Assembly: GCA_021613375.1 (NCBI GenBank)
Contig: CM038717.1
Span: forward strand, 38,167,336 to 38,231,335
Reading direction: 5' to 3'
From: Megaleporinus macrocephalus
Lineage: Eukaryota; Chordata; Actinopteri; Characiformes; Anostomidae
Length of the DNA stretch: 64,000 nt
Shown one piece after another: positions 22,457-34,300 of this stretch; the stretch's first letter is position 1; each line of letters starts with the position of its first letter. A model generated the notes under the pieces. The model was not told where the DNA came from and did not search any database. It saw nothing but the letters and a program-made list of their open reading frames with translations. A program made the translations under genes and the position numbers.

Positions 22457-23880
22457 AGGCAATGGCCAGAAACCACAACTGAATGACCTTTGACCCCTCA
22501 GGCGGCACAGCGTTGAACACCTGCATGTTTATGTGATGATGTCACCACATGGGCTCAGGAATACTTTAACACACCGTCATCAATAAACACCGACCATCAC
22601 TGCGTCCACAAACACAGGTCAAGCCTGGACTGAACAGAGTGGTCAGTTATATATCAACAATGTTTAGAAACATTGCTCAAAAGAAATGGAAAGGACAGGG
22701 CCATCCAAATTGTTATCGTAAAATTCAAAATCCATCATCTGTCATGGTGGGGGTAGGTTGGTATTCATGTGGGAAGGGGTTGTCAGTGTGGGGTGGAGGG
22801 AAATTAGTGTGGGGTGGAGTGGTATTAGTGTGAGGAGGGGGTATTACTGTGGGGTGGAGTGGTATTAGTGTGAGGTGGGGGTATTACTGTGGGGTGGACT
22901 GGTATTAGTCTAGGACTATTGTATTAGTGGGGGGTGGAGTGATATTAGTGTGCGGTGGGGGTATTACTGTGGGATTGGGGTATTAGAGAAGTAGGGGGTG
23001 TTAGTGTGGGGTGGAGTGGTATTAGTGCGGGGTTGGGGTATTAGTGTGGAAGGGGGGTGTTAGTGTGTGGTGTTGGGTGGAGTGGTATTAGTGTGAAGTG
23101 GGGGGTATTACCGTAGGGTGGAAGGATATTAGTGTGGGATGGGGTATTAGTGTGGGCTGGAAGGGTATTAGTGTGGGATTGGGGTATTAGTGGAGTGGGG
23201 GGTATTAGTGTTGGAGGGGCGTGTTAGTGTGGGATGTTAGGTGGAGTGGTATTAGTGTGAGGTGGGGGGTATTACTGTAGGGTGGAAGGATATTAGTGCG
23301 GGATGGGGTATTAGTGTGGGCTGTAAGGGTATTAGTGTGGGATTGGGGTATTAGTGGAGTGGGGGATATTAGTGTTGAAGGGGCGTGTTAGTGTGGGGTG
23401 TTGGGTGGAGTGGTACTAGTGTGAGGTGGGGGGTTTTACTGTATAGTAGAAGGATATTAGTGTGGGATGGGGTATTAGTGTGGGCTGGAAGGATATTAGT
23501 GTGAGATTGGGGTATTAATGGAGTGGGGGGTATTAGTGTTGGAGGGGCGTGTTAGTGTGGGATGTTGGGTGGAGTGGTATTAGTGTGAGGTGGGGGGTTT
23601 TACTGTATAGTAGAAGGATATTAGTGTGGGATGGGGTATTAGTGTGGGCTGGAAGGATATTAGTGTGAGATTGGGGTACTAATGGAGGGGGGGTATTAGT
23701 GTTGGAGGGGCGTGTTATTGTGGGGTGTTGGGTGGAGTGGTATTAGTGTGAGGTGGGGGGTTTTACTGTAGAGTGGAAGGATATTAGTGTGGGATGGGGT
23801 ATTAGTGTGGGCTGTAAGGATATTAGTGTGGGATTGGGGTATTAGTGGAGTGGGGGGTATTAGTGTTGGGGGGGCATTAG
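22457..23880 (+). repeat. Duplication copy A: leader plus G-rich minisatellite
   Basis: A leader at 22457-22740 (gccagaaaccacaactgaat; tgatgtcaccacatg) is followed by a G-rich array on the theme GTGGGGTGGAGTGGTATTAG. Units of about 164 bp are marked by 'ggaggggcgtgttagtgtgg' at 23213, 23377, 23541 and 23704. The same leader plus array is at 26253-27780. The G strand has many quadruplex-compatible runs. Confidence 0.9.
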
Positions 23881-24538
23881 ATAAAGCCTGACATTTCTAA
23901 CAATAGCATCACATATTTTCTTGTATCCCACAAATACCTTCATCAGGCTGTCAATCAGCATCTCAAATCCGATCAGTCCTGTCGGGGTTTAGAACTGACG
24001 ACCTTCCGAGCACAAGCCTGGTTCCAAAGCCTCCAGGTGGACTGTGGACTGGTCCAGTGCTCATCGGAGAAAAACCAGCACAGACCAGAACTGACGTGGT
24101 CATCAGCTGAACCAGTATATGCTGTGTTTTGGGGGCTGTTGTGCTTGTTTGCTTTAGAGGGATAGCATTTAACAATTTATTTGAAATTATTTATTTTATA
24201 ATAAGCCACTGGAGGGCTTGTGTTTCAGGGATTGTATCCCAGGTAGGAAGCTTGTCCTTGTTCTTGTCCTGCTTATTCTGTGATTAATACCCTTATGGTC
24301 ATTCATGGCCTTCTGGAGCTTTTGCTTTGGGGATTCTTCCTGCATTCTTCCTGTGCCTGAAAAAAAATGATGCAATTCTTGTACATGTCGTCCCTCGTAC
24401 TGCTTTGGTGATGAGGTCAGTGGAACTGCAGTGCGTGTTATTGGGACGCAGCTATGTTCGTAAGGACGGAGCGCCATCGCTTGACAGCTAGGAACGTCAG
24501 AGGAGCTTATTCCATGGTCTGTTCTTAGACATTTGTAT
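23881..24538. other. Non-coding stretch, nothing recognised
   Basis: Open frames at 23963-24175 and 24196-24567 (- strand) resemble nothing I know. The sequence next to the transposon end may belong to another element. Confidence 0.45.
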
Positions 24539-25475
24539 ACAGGGGTTGGACAATGAAACTGAAACACCTGGTTTTAGACCACAATAATTTATTAGTATGG
24601 TGTAGGACCTCCATTTGCGGCCAATACAGCATCAGTTGGTCTTGGGAATGACATATACAAGTCCTGCACAGTGGTCAGAGGGATTTTAAGCCATTCTTCT
24701 TGCAGGATAGTGTTCAGGTCACTACGTGATGCTGGTGGAGGAAACGTTTCCTGACTCGCTCCTCCAAACCCCAAAGTGGCTCAATAATATTTAGATCTGG
24801 TGACTGTGCAGACCATGGGAGATGTTCAACTTCACTTTCATGTTCATCAAACCATCTTTCTCTAGTCCTGCTGTGTGTATTGGTGCACTATCATCCTGAT
24901 ACACGGCACCGCCTTCAGGATACAATGTTTGAACCATTAGTTGCACATTGTCCTCCAGAATGGTTTGGTAGTCCTTGGCAGTGACGCGCCCATCTAGCAC
25001 AAGTATTGGGCCAAGAGAATGCCATGATATGGCAGCCCAAACCAAATCACTGATCCACCCCCATCCTTCACTCTGGGCATGCAACAGTCTGGGTGGTACG
25101 CTTCTTTGGGGCTTCTTCACACCGTAACTCTCCCGGATGTGGGGAAAACAGTAAAGGTGGACTCATCAGAGAACAATACATGTTTCACATTGTCCACAGC
25201 CCAAGATTTGCGCTCCTTGCACCATTGAAACCGACGTTTGGCATTGGATGAGTGACCAAAGGTTTGGCTATAGCAGCCCGGCCGTGTGTATTGACCCTGT
25301 GGAGCTCCTGACGGACAGTTCTGGTGAAACAGGAGAAGCTGAGGTGCACATTTAATTCTGCCGTGATTTGGGCAGCCGTGGTTTTATGTTTTTTGGATAC
25401 AATCCGGGTTAGAACCCAACATCCCTTTCAGACAGCTTCCTCTTGCGTCCACAGTTATTGAAGCAGTTGAGCTTC
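24539..25475 (-). mobile_element. Decayed Tc1-like transposon, 5' end missing
   Basis: The right end CAGGGGTTGGACAATGAAAC follows TA at 24537. On the - strand the transposase is readable in pieces: near 25450 an NNCGRKRKLSERD-like helix-turn-helix segment; 24791-25120 with YQDDSAPIHTA, which carries the second catalytic Asp of the DDE triad; and 24592-24774 ending in AANGGPTPY, the usual Tc1 C-terminus. Stop codons (for example after ERDVGF and SHQI) and a frameshift near 24780 break it. No matching inverted end is found upstream near 25500, so the element is truncated and inactive. Confidence 0.85.
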
Positions 25476-25875
25476 AGCCTCTGCTGTTAGTACACCATTA
25501 CTAGCTATTTGCCACCTACTGGATCTGTTTTGAACTGCAGTTACTTACACTTAAAATGATAAAATGATATTAATGATCAAATGTAAGTATCGCCAGCCAT
25601 AGAATAGAGTACGTTTTCAGATATAGACCCGTCCACTCTGATTTCAGTGCTGTCGGTGGCCAGTGGAGGCGGAGCTGCTGGACACTGGGCCTCTGGGTTA
25701 GAGAGATTACAGAGCTTTAGAGGAGACCTGAGACAGTTTATCACAGCAGTGTGGGTGTGTATGTGGGTGTGTGGGTGTGTGTGTGTGAGCCCAGCAGAGA
25801 TAAATACTGTTATCAGCTACAGACTGACCTGTGGCCAGTGTGGGATGGAGGTAAATTACAGCCTTGTGCTATCTC

Positions 25876-25953
<78 letters not shown>

Positions 25954-26252
25954 GTATATGTGAACCAGATGTGACTCGGTTGAACGGGGTAAACAACGTG
26001 ATACTCTACACGGCTTTTCAAGTCCTAACAGATTATACAAACCTCAGTCTGTGCAAATACCAATACAATCAGAAATCAGTGACCTATAAACCGGGCAGTT
26101 TGGGACTAGAACATTGTGAAACTTTCAAAACAATCCAGTGTTCAGAAAAGAACAAAAAAAACAGTTCAAGATCAACATTTCCTCAAAGATTTTCGATTCT
26201 ACAGAGCAGAGCATCATCAGAAGTTTCAGTCCAGTGAGTCTCTGTGTGAAGG
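25476..26252. other. Non-coding stretch with a CT microsatellite
   Basis: A (CT)n tract spans 25868-25955. The 196-codon open frame at 25647-26237 runs through it and is rejected as a gene. Confidence 0.6.
25868..25955 (+). repeat. (CT)n microsatellite
   Basis: Almost pure CT, about 85 bases, one CC interruption. Confidence 0.97.
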
Positions 26253-27780
26253 CCAAGGCCAGAAACCACAACTGAATGACCTTTGACCCCTCAGACAGCA
26301 CTGCATTTGCGATGATGTCACCACATGAGCTCAGGAATCCTTTAACACACCTTTATCAATAGACACCGGCCACAAACGCAGGTTAACACGTTGGCCAGTT
26401 ATATATCTACACTGGTATATATACAGTATCCACAACTGCTGACCTCCAGCTTATCTGAAACGATGCTCCGTGGAAACAGATGTTGGACAGGACCATCCAA
26501 TTGTTATCACCGTTAAAAGTCTAACTCCAGCGTCTGTCATGGTGGGGGTAGGTTGGTATTTGTGTGGGGTGGGGTTATTAGTGTGGAGTAGAGGGGTACT
26601 AGTATAAGGTGTGGGGTGGAGTGGTATAATTGTGTCTAATTGGTGTGGGGGAACTTGTCTGGGCTATTAACGTGGGGTTGAAGGATGTTAGTGTGGAGTG
26701 GAGGGTTTTTTGTTTACGGTGGGGGATATCAATGTTGGGGGGTGGATATTATGGGGTACTAATGTGGGGTGGGTGGGGGGTATTATTGTGTAGTGGGAGG
26801 ATATTAGTGTGGGGTGGAGGGGTATTTGTTTTTGCAGTGGGGGATATCAGTGTTGGGGGAGTATTATAGGGTACAAATGTCAGGTGGGTGGGGGGTATTA
26901 TTGTGTAATGGGAGGATATTAGTGTGGGGTGGTGGGGTATTAGTGTGGCCTATTAGCGTGGGGTTGAAGGATATTAGTGTGGAGTGGAGGGGTATTTGTT
27001 TTTGCGGTGGGGGGTATCAGTGTTGGGGGAGTATTATAGGGTACAAATGTGGGGTGGGTGGGGGTATTATTGTGTAGTGAGAGGATATTAGTGTGCACTG
27101 GAGGGGTATTTGTTTTGGCGGTGGGGGATATAAGTGCTGGGGGAGTATTATAGGGTACAAATGTGGGGTGGGTGGGGGGTATTATTGTGTAGTGAGAGGA
27201 TAGTGTGAAGTGGAGGGGTATTAGTGTGGTCTTTTAGCGTGGGGTTGAAGGATGTTAGTGTGGAGTGGAGGGTTTTTTGTTTACAGTGGGGGATATAAGT
27301 GCTGGGGGAGTATTATAGGGTACAAATGTGGGGTGGGTGGGGGGTATTATTGTGTAGTGAGAGGATATTAGTGTGGGGTGGAGGGTATTAGTGTGGCCTA
27401 TTAGCGTGGGGTTGAAGGATGTTAGTGTGGACTGGAGGGGTATTTGTTTGTGGTTGGGGGTATTAGAGTTGGGGGAGTATTATAGGGTACAGATGTGGGG
27501 TGGGTGGGGGTATTATTGTGTATTGTGAGGATATTAGTGTGGAGTGGAGGGGTATTTGTTTTTGCGGTGGGGGGTATCAGTGTTGGAGGAGTATTATAGG
27601 GTACAGATGTGGGGTGGGTGGGGGTATTATTGTGTAGTGGGAGGATATTACTGTGGGGTGGAGGGGAATTAGTCTGGGCTATTATCATGGATTTGAAAGA
27701 TGTTAGTGTGGAGTGTTTACAGTGGGGGATATCAGTGTTGGGGGAGTATTATGGGGTACAAGTGTGGGGTGGGTGGGGTA
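26253..27780 (+). repeat. Duplication copy B: leader plus G-rich minisatellite
   Basis: Leader 26253-26550 matches copy A (gccagaaaccacaactgaat; ctgtcatggtgggggtaggt). The array is marked by 'gtattatagggtaca' at 26861, 27031, 27145, 27310, 27477, 27591 and a variant at 27746, giving periods near 165-170 with 114-bp short units. Homologous to copy A but separately expanded. Confidence 0.9.
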
Positions 27781-28155
27781 ACATGCATCTGTGACAGCTT
27801 CATTAATACTGAACACGTTCTGGAGAACATACTCTGCCTTCTAGACTCCGTCTTTTTCTTTTTGTGTACCGTATCTCTGGTGAAGATACTTAGACAGCTA
27901 CTCATTCTGCTAAGATAACTGTAGTTTCATCGCACCCCCCCAACCCCCACCAATCCCCCCAACATCCCCCAACCCCCACCCCTTAAAGACCACACACACC
28001 TGCTTCTGTGACACTGCTTCTGTGATATTTCACTGTAGATGTGTTCTGTGTTCCTCCAGTCCAGCATCTCTAACCACCTTTTATTCTGTTAATGAGTGTC
28101 TCACCAAGACCTGAACTCATCTTCTTACTCTCTCTCTCTGTTTCTCTTTCTGCAG
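27781..28155. other. Non-coding stretch with a C-rich tract
   Basis: Five C-runs of 5-7 bases at 27934-27983 form an i-motif or, on the other strand, a quadruplex candidate. The last 30 bases before 28156 are a strong polypyrimidine tract. Confidence 0.6.
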
Positions 28156-28378
28156 GAGCGGCGGGCACCATGGTGCCACTCCTTCAGTAGGATGTAGGAA
28201 GCAGAAGAAGAGGACGAGAGACAGAGAGAAAGAGGGAAGACAGCGGAAAGCTAGCGAGCTTGCAAGCGAACCACGAGGACCGACAGACAGACAGAAGAGA
28301 GAGAGAGAGAGAGAGACAGAGGGAATTAGTGGCTGGTTCACTCTTCTCTCCATAACCAGAATTGATTTCACTGAACAA
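28156..28378 (+). other. lhfpl2: Probable noncoding 5' exon of lhfpl2
   Basis: A long pyrimidine tract ending in tctctttctgcag precedes 28156, and ACAA/GTAAGA gives a good donor with GT at 28379. The 223 bases between are purine-rich (gaagaagaggacgagagaca) with no long frame. Joined to the coding exon at 30397, it would place A at -3 of the start codon (aac ATG), a favourable context. The coding exon needs an upstream exon because an acceptor lies one base before its ATG. Upstream promoter and any further 5' exon remain unknown. Inference from splice signals only. Confidence 0.5.
28170..28190 (+). CDS. Upstream ORF of six codons in the probable 5' exon
   Basis: An ATG in strong Kozak context (gcaccATGG) opens a six-residue frame, MVPLLQ, ended by TAG. 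It closes before the lhfpl2 start. If the exon is used, it could reduce or regulate initiation downstream. Translation is not shown. Confidence 0.3.
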   Translation: MVPLLQ

Positions 28379-28652
28379 GTAAGATCAGCACTCACAGAAC
28401 ATCCGCCTGATCTCTAATTACACACAGTCAGATTTTCGGACTAAACCAGATCCGGAGATCCCAGTATTCCCAGTATTCTTAAATATTTACACTGGATACC
28501 AGTATGTTATAGAACTTTTACAGGACTTCCAGATACAGTTACTGGTCTGGATATCACTGAATGGTGCAGCACCAGAATGTTATATAATATTGTAATATTT
28601 AATATTTATCTGGGTTGCTGCAGCGATGTGAGCTGAGCCGAAGTCTCAGATC

Positions 28653-30047
28653 ATTAGGAACTAGGGGTGGGCGATATGGCCCTAAAGTAATATCACAATA
28701 TTCAATATTTTCAATATAACGCCGAACAATATTTATATATTTAGATTAATTTCAGAAACATACTATTGCAACAAAATACATGTCAATGTTTGATTTATTA
28801 TAAATATGTGCTTCAAATATTCAGTATTTCTTTTTCACTTGGCAGCAGTGAATCAATTTTAAACTGACAATGACTACAGCAAAACGAATCACAGTCTGTT
28901 AATTGATTCACAATCGGTTCAGTAAAATGAATCAAACTTTCTATCAGGCTCTGAATGAAACTTTAGAAAGCATAGACGTTCATTTCAGATGAATTCAGAT
29001 GTTTTCCGGGCTCTCTGTGTGAGTATTTTGTTTTATGTGCTATATTAATAACAGAGGCTGATATTTCATAGAAATTAATAAAGGAAACTTACCAATAACA
29101 ACGTGGAGACGATGTCCAAGGCATGACAGTCTGGTCCAGTTATTCAGTTTGATTGGCTTAACAACGTTTGCCCCCACTGTCTCTTCGAGACACCACGACT
29201 GGAGAACCTCCCTTAAACCATCTGCTATATTTGGTACTCGGGAAAGTAGCTCATCTCAATACACAATCAAATCCTCACAGCAATGTTCAACATCATTACC
29301 TGGCCTTACTAATACTCAATTCTCACAGCTTAGTTCAACGTCACTACTCGACCTCACTAATGCTCAGTCAAATCCTCACAGCAATGTTCAACATCACTAC
29401 TTGACCTCAGTAATCCTCAATCAAATCCTCACAGCAGTGTTCAACATCAGTACCTGACCTCACTAACACTCAATCAAATCCTTACAGCAATGTTCAACAT
29501 CAGTACCTGACCTCACTAACACTCAATCAAATCCTCACAGCAATGTTCAACATCAGTACCTGACCTCACTAACACTTAATCGAATCCTCACAGCAATGTT
29601 CAACATCATTACTCGACCTCACTAATCCTCAATCAAATCCTCACAGCAATGTTCAACACCAGTACCTGACCTCACTAACACTTAATCGAATCCTCACAAC
29701 AATGTTCAACATCAGTACCTGACCTCACTAACACTCAATCAAATCCTCACAGCAATGTTCAACATCAGTACCTGACCTCACTAATACTCAAACAAATCCT
29801 CACAGCAATGTTCAACATCAGTACCTGACCTCACTAATACTCAAACAAATCCTCACAGCAATGTTCAACATCAGTACCTGACCTCACTAACACTCAATCA
29901 AATCCTCACAGCAATGTTCAACATCAGTACCTGACCTTGTTAATCAAGACTGGCGCTGCACGGCTTCCATTCGCTGTTTTATCGTTCAAAAAATTATTTA
30001 CGTATTATCGTGAACAATACCATATAATACACCTCAATTAGGAACTA
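28653..30047. mobile_element. Inserted element with target-site duplication
   Basis: ATTAGGAACTA occurs at 28653-28663 and again at 30037-30047. Between them the left end GGGGTGGGCGATATGG and the right end read inverted GAGGTGTATTATATGG are degenerate inverted termini. The left part (gggcgatatggccctaaag) resembles a dispersed fish DNA element. The element carries the 53-bp minisatellite at 29235-29940. No transposase. It sits in the intron before the first coding exon of lhfpl2. Confidence 0.65.
29235..29940 (+). repeat. 53-bp minisatellite, block 1, about 13 copies
   Basis: Unit TCCTCACAGCAATGTTCAAC plus ATCAGTACCTGACCTCACTA plus ACACTCAATCAAA. The same unit in the same orientation resumes at 30905, beyond the lhfpl2 coding exon. 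Confidence 0.95.
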
Positions 30048-30397
30048 GTCAGTTGTCCTGCCTAAGGTGAAGACTAAACAGGTGTTTAGCTACCAGGCTG
30101 CTCTGAAATGTAACCAGAGAACATCAGAAGAACCCCGGTACTAGACACTTTCCTCAGTTTTAACACAGTTAGGCACTTCTATGTTCTGTAGCCATCAGAT
30201 TATTAAGTGGATGTAAACAAACTCAACACAGTGTTTTGTTCTGGACCCTCCCTCAGCCACCACACCTGACCTCGTCTCTAATCATCAGCTAAACCAGGTT
30301 AATGTGTTACAGTACACAGTTCCACTCAATTTGATTTGTTTCTCCTTTTCTCCTCCTCCGTGTCTCCTCCTCTTCCCCCACCCCACCCCCTCTCAGC

Positions 30398-30818
30398 ATG
30401 TGTCACGTGATCGTGACGTGCCGTTCCATGCTCTGGACTCTTCTCAGCATCGTGGCGGCCTTCAGTGAGCTCATCGCCTTCATGAGCACCGACTGGCTGG
30501 TGGGATTCCCGCGGACGCCCGACGCGGTCATCTCTTCGCATGGGGCGCCGGCGGCGGGCGAGGCGTACCGCCCCACGCTGGGCCTGTATGGACGCTGCAT
30601 CCGGCTGCCCCAGCTGCGGCGCGGCGTGCTGTGCGGCCCGTACGCCGTGCACTTCGGCGAGATCGCCAGCGGCTTCTGGCAGGCCGCCTCCATCTTCCTG
30701 GCCGCAGGCATCCTCCTGCTGTGCGCCGTGGCCTTCATCTCGGTCTTCACCATGTGCTTTCAGAGCATCATGAAGAAGAGCATCTTCAATGTGTGTGGAC
30801 TACTGCAGGCCATCGCAG
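30398..30818 (+). CDS. lhfpl2: LHFPL tetraspan subfamily member 2, first coding exon
   Basis: Encodes residues 1-140 and the first base of codon 141 of a 225-residue protein (mammalian LHFPL2 is 228). It belongs to the LHFP-like branch of the four-pass claudin/PMP22 superfamily. Features: N-terminal [13 protein letters not shown]1 about 11-31, first extracellular loop about 32-90 with GLYGRC at 62-67 and Cys67/Cys79, TM2 about 92-119, and the start of TM3 ([11 protein letters not shown], 127-137). An acceptor (ccctctcag) ends at 30396, one base before the ATG, so translation starts at the beginning of an internal exon. The donor is GCAG/GTGAGA at 30819, phase 1. The exon is GC- and CpG-rich, unlike its surroundings. 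LHFPL2 is a plasma-membrane/endomembrane tetraspan; a mouse variant affects reproductive tract development. The fish loop at 35-58 is divergent, as expected. No frameshift or stop. Whether it is the a or b teleost paralogue cannot be told here. Confidence 0.95.
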
Positions 30819-30904
30819 GTGAGACCCCGGACTGAACTTCACCGCTCTGGTCAAAGGGACAGCTTGTTTACACAGCTCTGGAGTCGGGCCGTCGCAGAGA
30901 GGTT

Positions 30905-31800
30905 TGGTGTCTACCTGACCTCGCTAAAGCTCAATCAAATCCTCACAGCAATGTTTATCATCAGAACCTGACCTCACTAATAATCAATCAAGTCCTCAAA
31001 GCAATGTTCAACATCAGCACCTGACCTCGCTAATGCTCAATCAGTTCTCACTGTTAAGTTCAACATCAATACCCGACCTCACTAATCCTCAATCAAATCC
31101 TCACAGCAATGTTCTAACATCAGTACTTTACCTCAATAATCCTCAAACAAATCTTCACAGCAGTGTTTTAACATCAGTACCTGACCTCACTAACACTCAA
31201 TCAGATCCTCACAGCAATGTTCCAACATTAGTACCTGACCTCACTAACACTCAATCAAATCTTCACAGCAATGTTCAACATCACTACCTAACCTCACTAA
31301 CACTCAATCAAATCTTCACAGCAATGTTCAACACCAGTAGATGCAATGTTCTATCAGTACCTGACCTCACTAACACTCAATCAGATCCTCACAGCGATGT
31401 TCCAACATCAGTACCTGACCTCACTGATACTCAATCAAATCCTCACAGCAATGTTCCAACATCAGTACCTGATCTTACTAATCCTCAGTCAAATCTCACA
31501 GCAATGTTCAACTTCAGTACCTGATCTTACTAATGCTCAATCAAATTCTCACAGCAATGTTTAACATCAGTACCTGATCTCACTAATCATCAATCAAATT
31601 CTCACAGCAATGTTCAACATCAATACCTGACCTCACTAACACTCAATCAAATCTTCACAGCAATGTTCAACACCAGTAGATGCAATGTTCTATCAGTACC
31701 TGACCTCACTAACACTCAACCAAATCCTCACAGCAATGTTCCAACATCAGTACCTGACCTCACTAACACTCAATCAAATCCTCACAGCAATGTTCCTGTA
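30905..31800 (+). repeat. 53-bp minisatellite, block 2, about 17 copies
   Basis: Same unit and strand as 29235-29940, starting about 90 bases after the coding exon. A sub-block including 'caccagtagatgcaatgttc' occurs at 31331 and again at 31670 (339 apart), showing multi-unit duplication. Confidence 0.95.
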
Positions 31801-32499
31801 TTTAGTGTAAAGCCTCTCAGAGGAGTAGCGGCTGTTACTGCAGCACAAGCTCCACATTAACACTGTAATTGCAGAAGAGCTGCGGGTTTGGACGGGTAGT
31901 GTGTACAGGGTGGGAGATGGAGGTCTTGTGGGGAAGGATTGTGGGGGTCAGTGGAAGAGGGGTGGGAGCGAGGGATGGGTGGGAGAGGAGAGGAGAGGAG
32001 AGAAAGGAGGAGTATAGAATCTTCACTTTGAGGTTGTAACTTTGTCGCTGTTTAAACATTTACCAGATCAATTAAGTCTCCAGGGTGACCGTGTGCGTGT
32101 GTCAGCACCCTCTAGACCCCCGCTCACTAAAGTCTGATGACCTCATAGAGGTCACAGCAGTCTGGCCGGGGTCAAACGCATGGCTGTCTCTACGGCAACG
32201 TAATCCACATGAAAATATTTCCACTCTTGTGTCAACTCCATATGAGCTCCTCTCAGAGTGCGTGTGTGTTTGTGGCTGTGTGTGTGTGTGGCTGTGTGTG
32301 TGTGGCTGTGTGTGTGTGTGTGTGGCTGTGGGGGAGGTGGTCACATGAGGAGGTGAGCTCATTTTGGCTGGATGGCTTTTCACTCTTTTTCTCCACAACG
32401 TTCCACCAAACTCAGACCACCGAGTGGTGTTGGGGTCCGTTAACCCCTTACTCTCCTAAATTACTTGTATGTGGTACTTATATGTAACTACTGAGTAGA
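31801..32499. other. Intronic stretch, purine-rich and TG-rich
   Basis: GGGAGAGGAGAGGAGAGG-type polypurine at 31975-32010 and TG/GGCTG runs at 32259-32330. Otherwise unique. Confidence 0.6.
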
Positions 32500-33885
32500 T
32501 GCAAAAAAAATCCATAGTAGAGGCTGAATAATTTGTAGTGGATACTGAATACTTCATAGGAGATACTGAATACTTCATAGTAGATACTGAATAATTCCTA
32601 GTAGATGCTGAAAAATCCATAGTAGATGCTGAATAATTCATAATAGATGCTGAATAATTCATAGTAGATACTGAATAATTCGTAGTGGATACTGAATACT
32701 TCATAGTAGATGCTGAATACTTCATAGTAGATGCTGAATACTTCATAGTAGATGCTGAATAATTCATAGTAGATACTTTATAATTCATAATAGATGCTAA
32801 ATAATTCATAGTAGATGCTGAATAATTCATAGTAGATACTGAATAGATGCTGAATAATTTATAGTAGATGCTGAATAATTCATAGTAGATACTGAATAAT
32901 TCATAGTAGATACTGAATAATTCATAGTAGATGCTAAATAATTCGTAGTAGATACTGAATAATTCATAGTAGATGCTAAATAATTTATACTAGATACTGA
33001 ATAATTCATTGTAGATACTGAATACTTCATAGTAGATACTGAATAATTCATAGTAGATGCTGAAAAATCCATAGTAGATGCTGAATAATTCATAATAGAT
33101 GCTGAATAATTCATAGTAGATACTGAATAATTCATAGTAGATACTGAATAGATGCTGAATAATTTATAGTAGATGCTGAATAATTCATAGTAGATGCTGA
33201 ATAATTCATAGTAGATACTGAATAATTCATAATAGATGATGAATAATTAATAGTAGATACTGAATAATTCATAGTAGATACTGAATAGATGCTGAATAAT
33301 TTATAGTAGATGCTGAATAATTCATAGTAGATGCTGAATAATTCATAGTAGATGCTGAATAATTCATAATAGATGCTGAATAATTTATAGTAGATACTGA
33401 ATAATTCATAGTAGATGCTGAATAGATGCTGAATAATTCATAGTAGATGCTGAATAATTCATACTAGATGCTGAATAATTCATAGTAGATACTGAATAAT
33501 TCAAAATAGATGCTGAATAATTCATAGTAGATACTGAATAATTCATAGTAGATACTGAACAGATGCTGAATCATTTATAGTAGATGCTGAATAATTCATA
33601 GTAGATACTGAATAATTCATAGTAGATACTGAATAATTCATAATAGATACTGAATAATTCATAGTAGATGCTGAATAGATGCTGAATAATTCATAGTAGA
33701 TGCTGAGAAATTCATAGTAGATGCTGAATAATTCATAGTAGGAACTAAATAATTCATAATAGATGTTGAATAATTAATAGTAGATGCTAAATAATTAATG
33801 GTGTATACTGAATAATTCATAGTAGATGCAGAATAATTCATACTAGATGCTGAATAATCAATAGTAGATGCTGACTTAGCCATTA
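32500..33885 (-). repeat. 20-bp minisatellite, about 69 copies
   Basis: Unit TAATTCATAGTAGATGCTGA with atgc/atac alternation and 12-base insertions (gaatagatgctg) at 32839, 33148, 33285, 33421, 33558 and 33673. The spacing of these insertions is often about 137 bases, a higher-order period. Ser/Met/Tyr-repeat open frames on the - strand are artefacts. Confidence 0.95.
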
Positions 33886-34300
33886 AACCTAGTAGTTTAT
33901 GATACAAAGGAACATTAAATTGAATAAATTTAAAAAAATATATATATATTTAATTCTGACATATCAGTTGCTGAGCTGTTTATGTTGTTATGCTACACTG
34001 TGGTCAGTCACCGTGTGGACGGAAATGCCCACAAAGTCATGATCAGCTTATAACTGGTGTCCTGCCGTAGGTTTAGTTTGTGTCTGTCTTGGCTTTGTTT
34101 TCTTCATGCTCTCCTGCTCTTCTACTGTTTCATGGGGGAAGAACTACACAGAAACCACAATAGAGCACTCTGCCTGCGCCACACCGCTTTGCACTTAATC
34201 TAAACCAGCCGGCTGACAAACAGTAGTCGTGTGTATGTGTGTTAACACGCAACCCACAAAGGTGCCACCGCGTCAGTGTTTCTTGTGACTGCAGGATTTA
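33886..34300. other. Intronic unique sequence
   Basis: No exon, repeat family or RNA recognised. Confidence 0.5.

Noticed and set aside
24539..25475. Active Tc1 transposase
   Set aside because: Stops and a frameshift interrupt the frame and the 5' inverted end is missing.
25647..26237. 196-codon open frame
   Set aside because: It crosses a (CT)n microsatellite (Ser-Leu run) and has no splice context or recognisable domain.
30326..30773. Other frames overlapping the lhfpl2 coding exon on both strands
   Set aside because: Shadows of the GC-rich coding exon; only the +1 frame matches the LHFPL family and splices correctly.
32456..33907. Three long Ser/Met/Asn/Tyr repeat frames on the - strand
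   Set aside because: The 20-bp minisatellite read through in frame over multiples of 60 bases.
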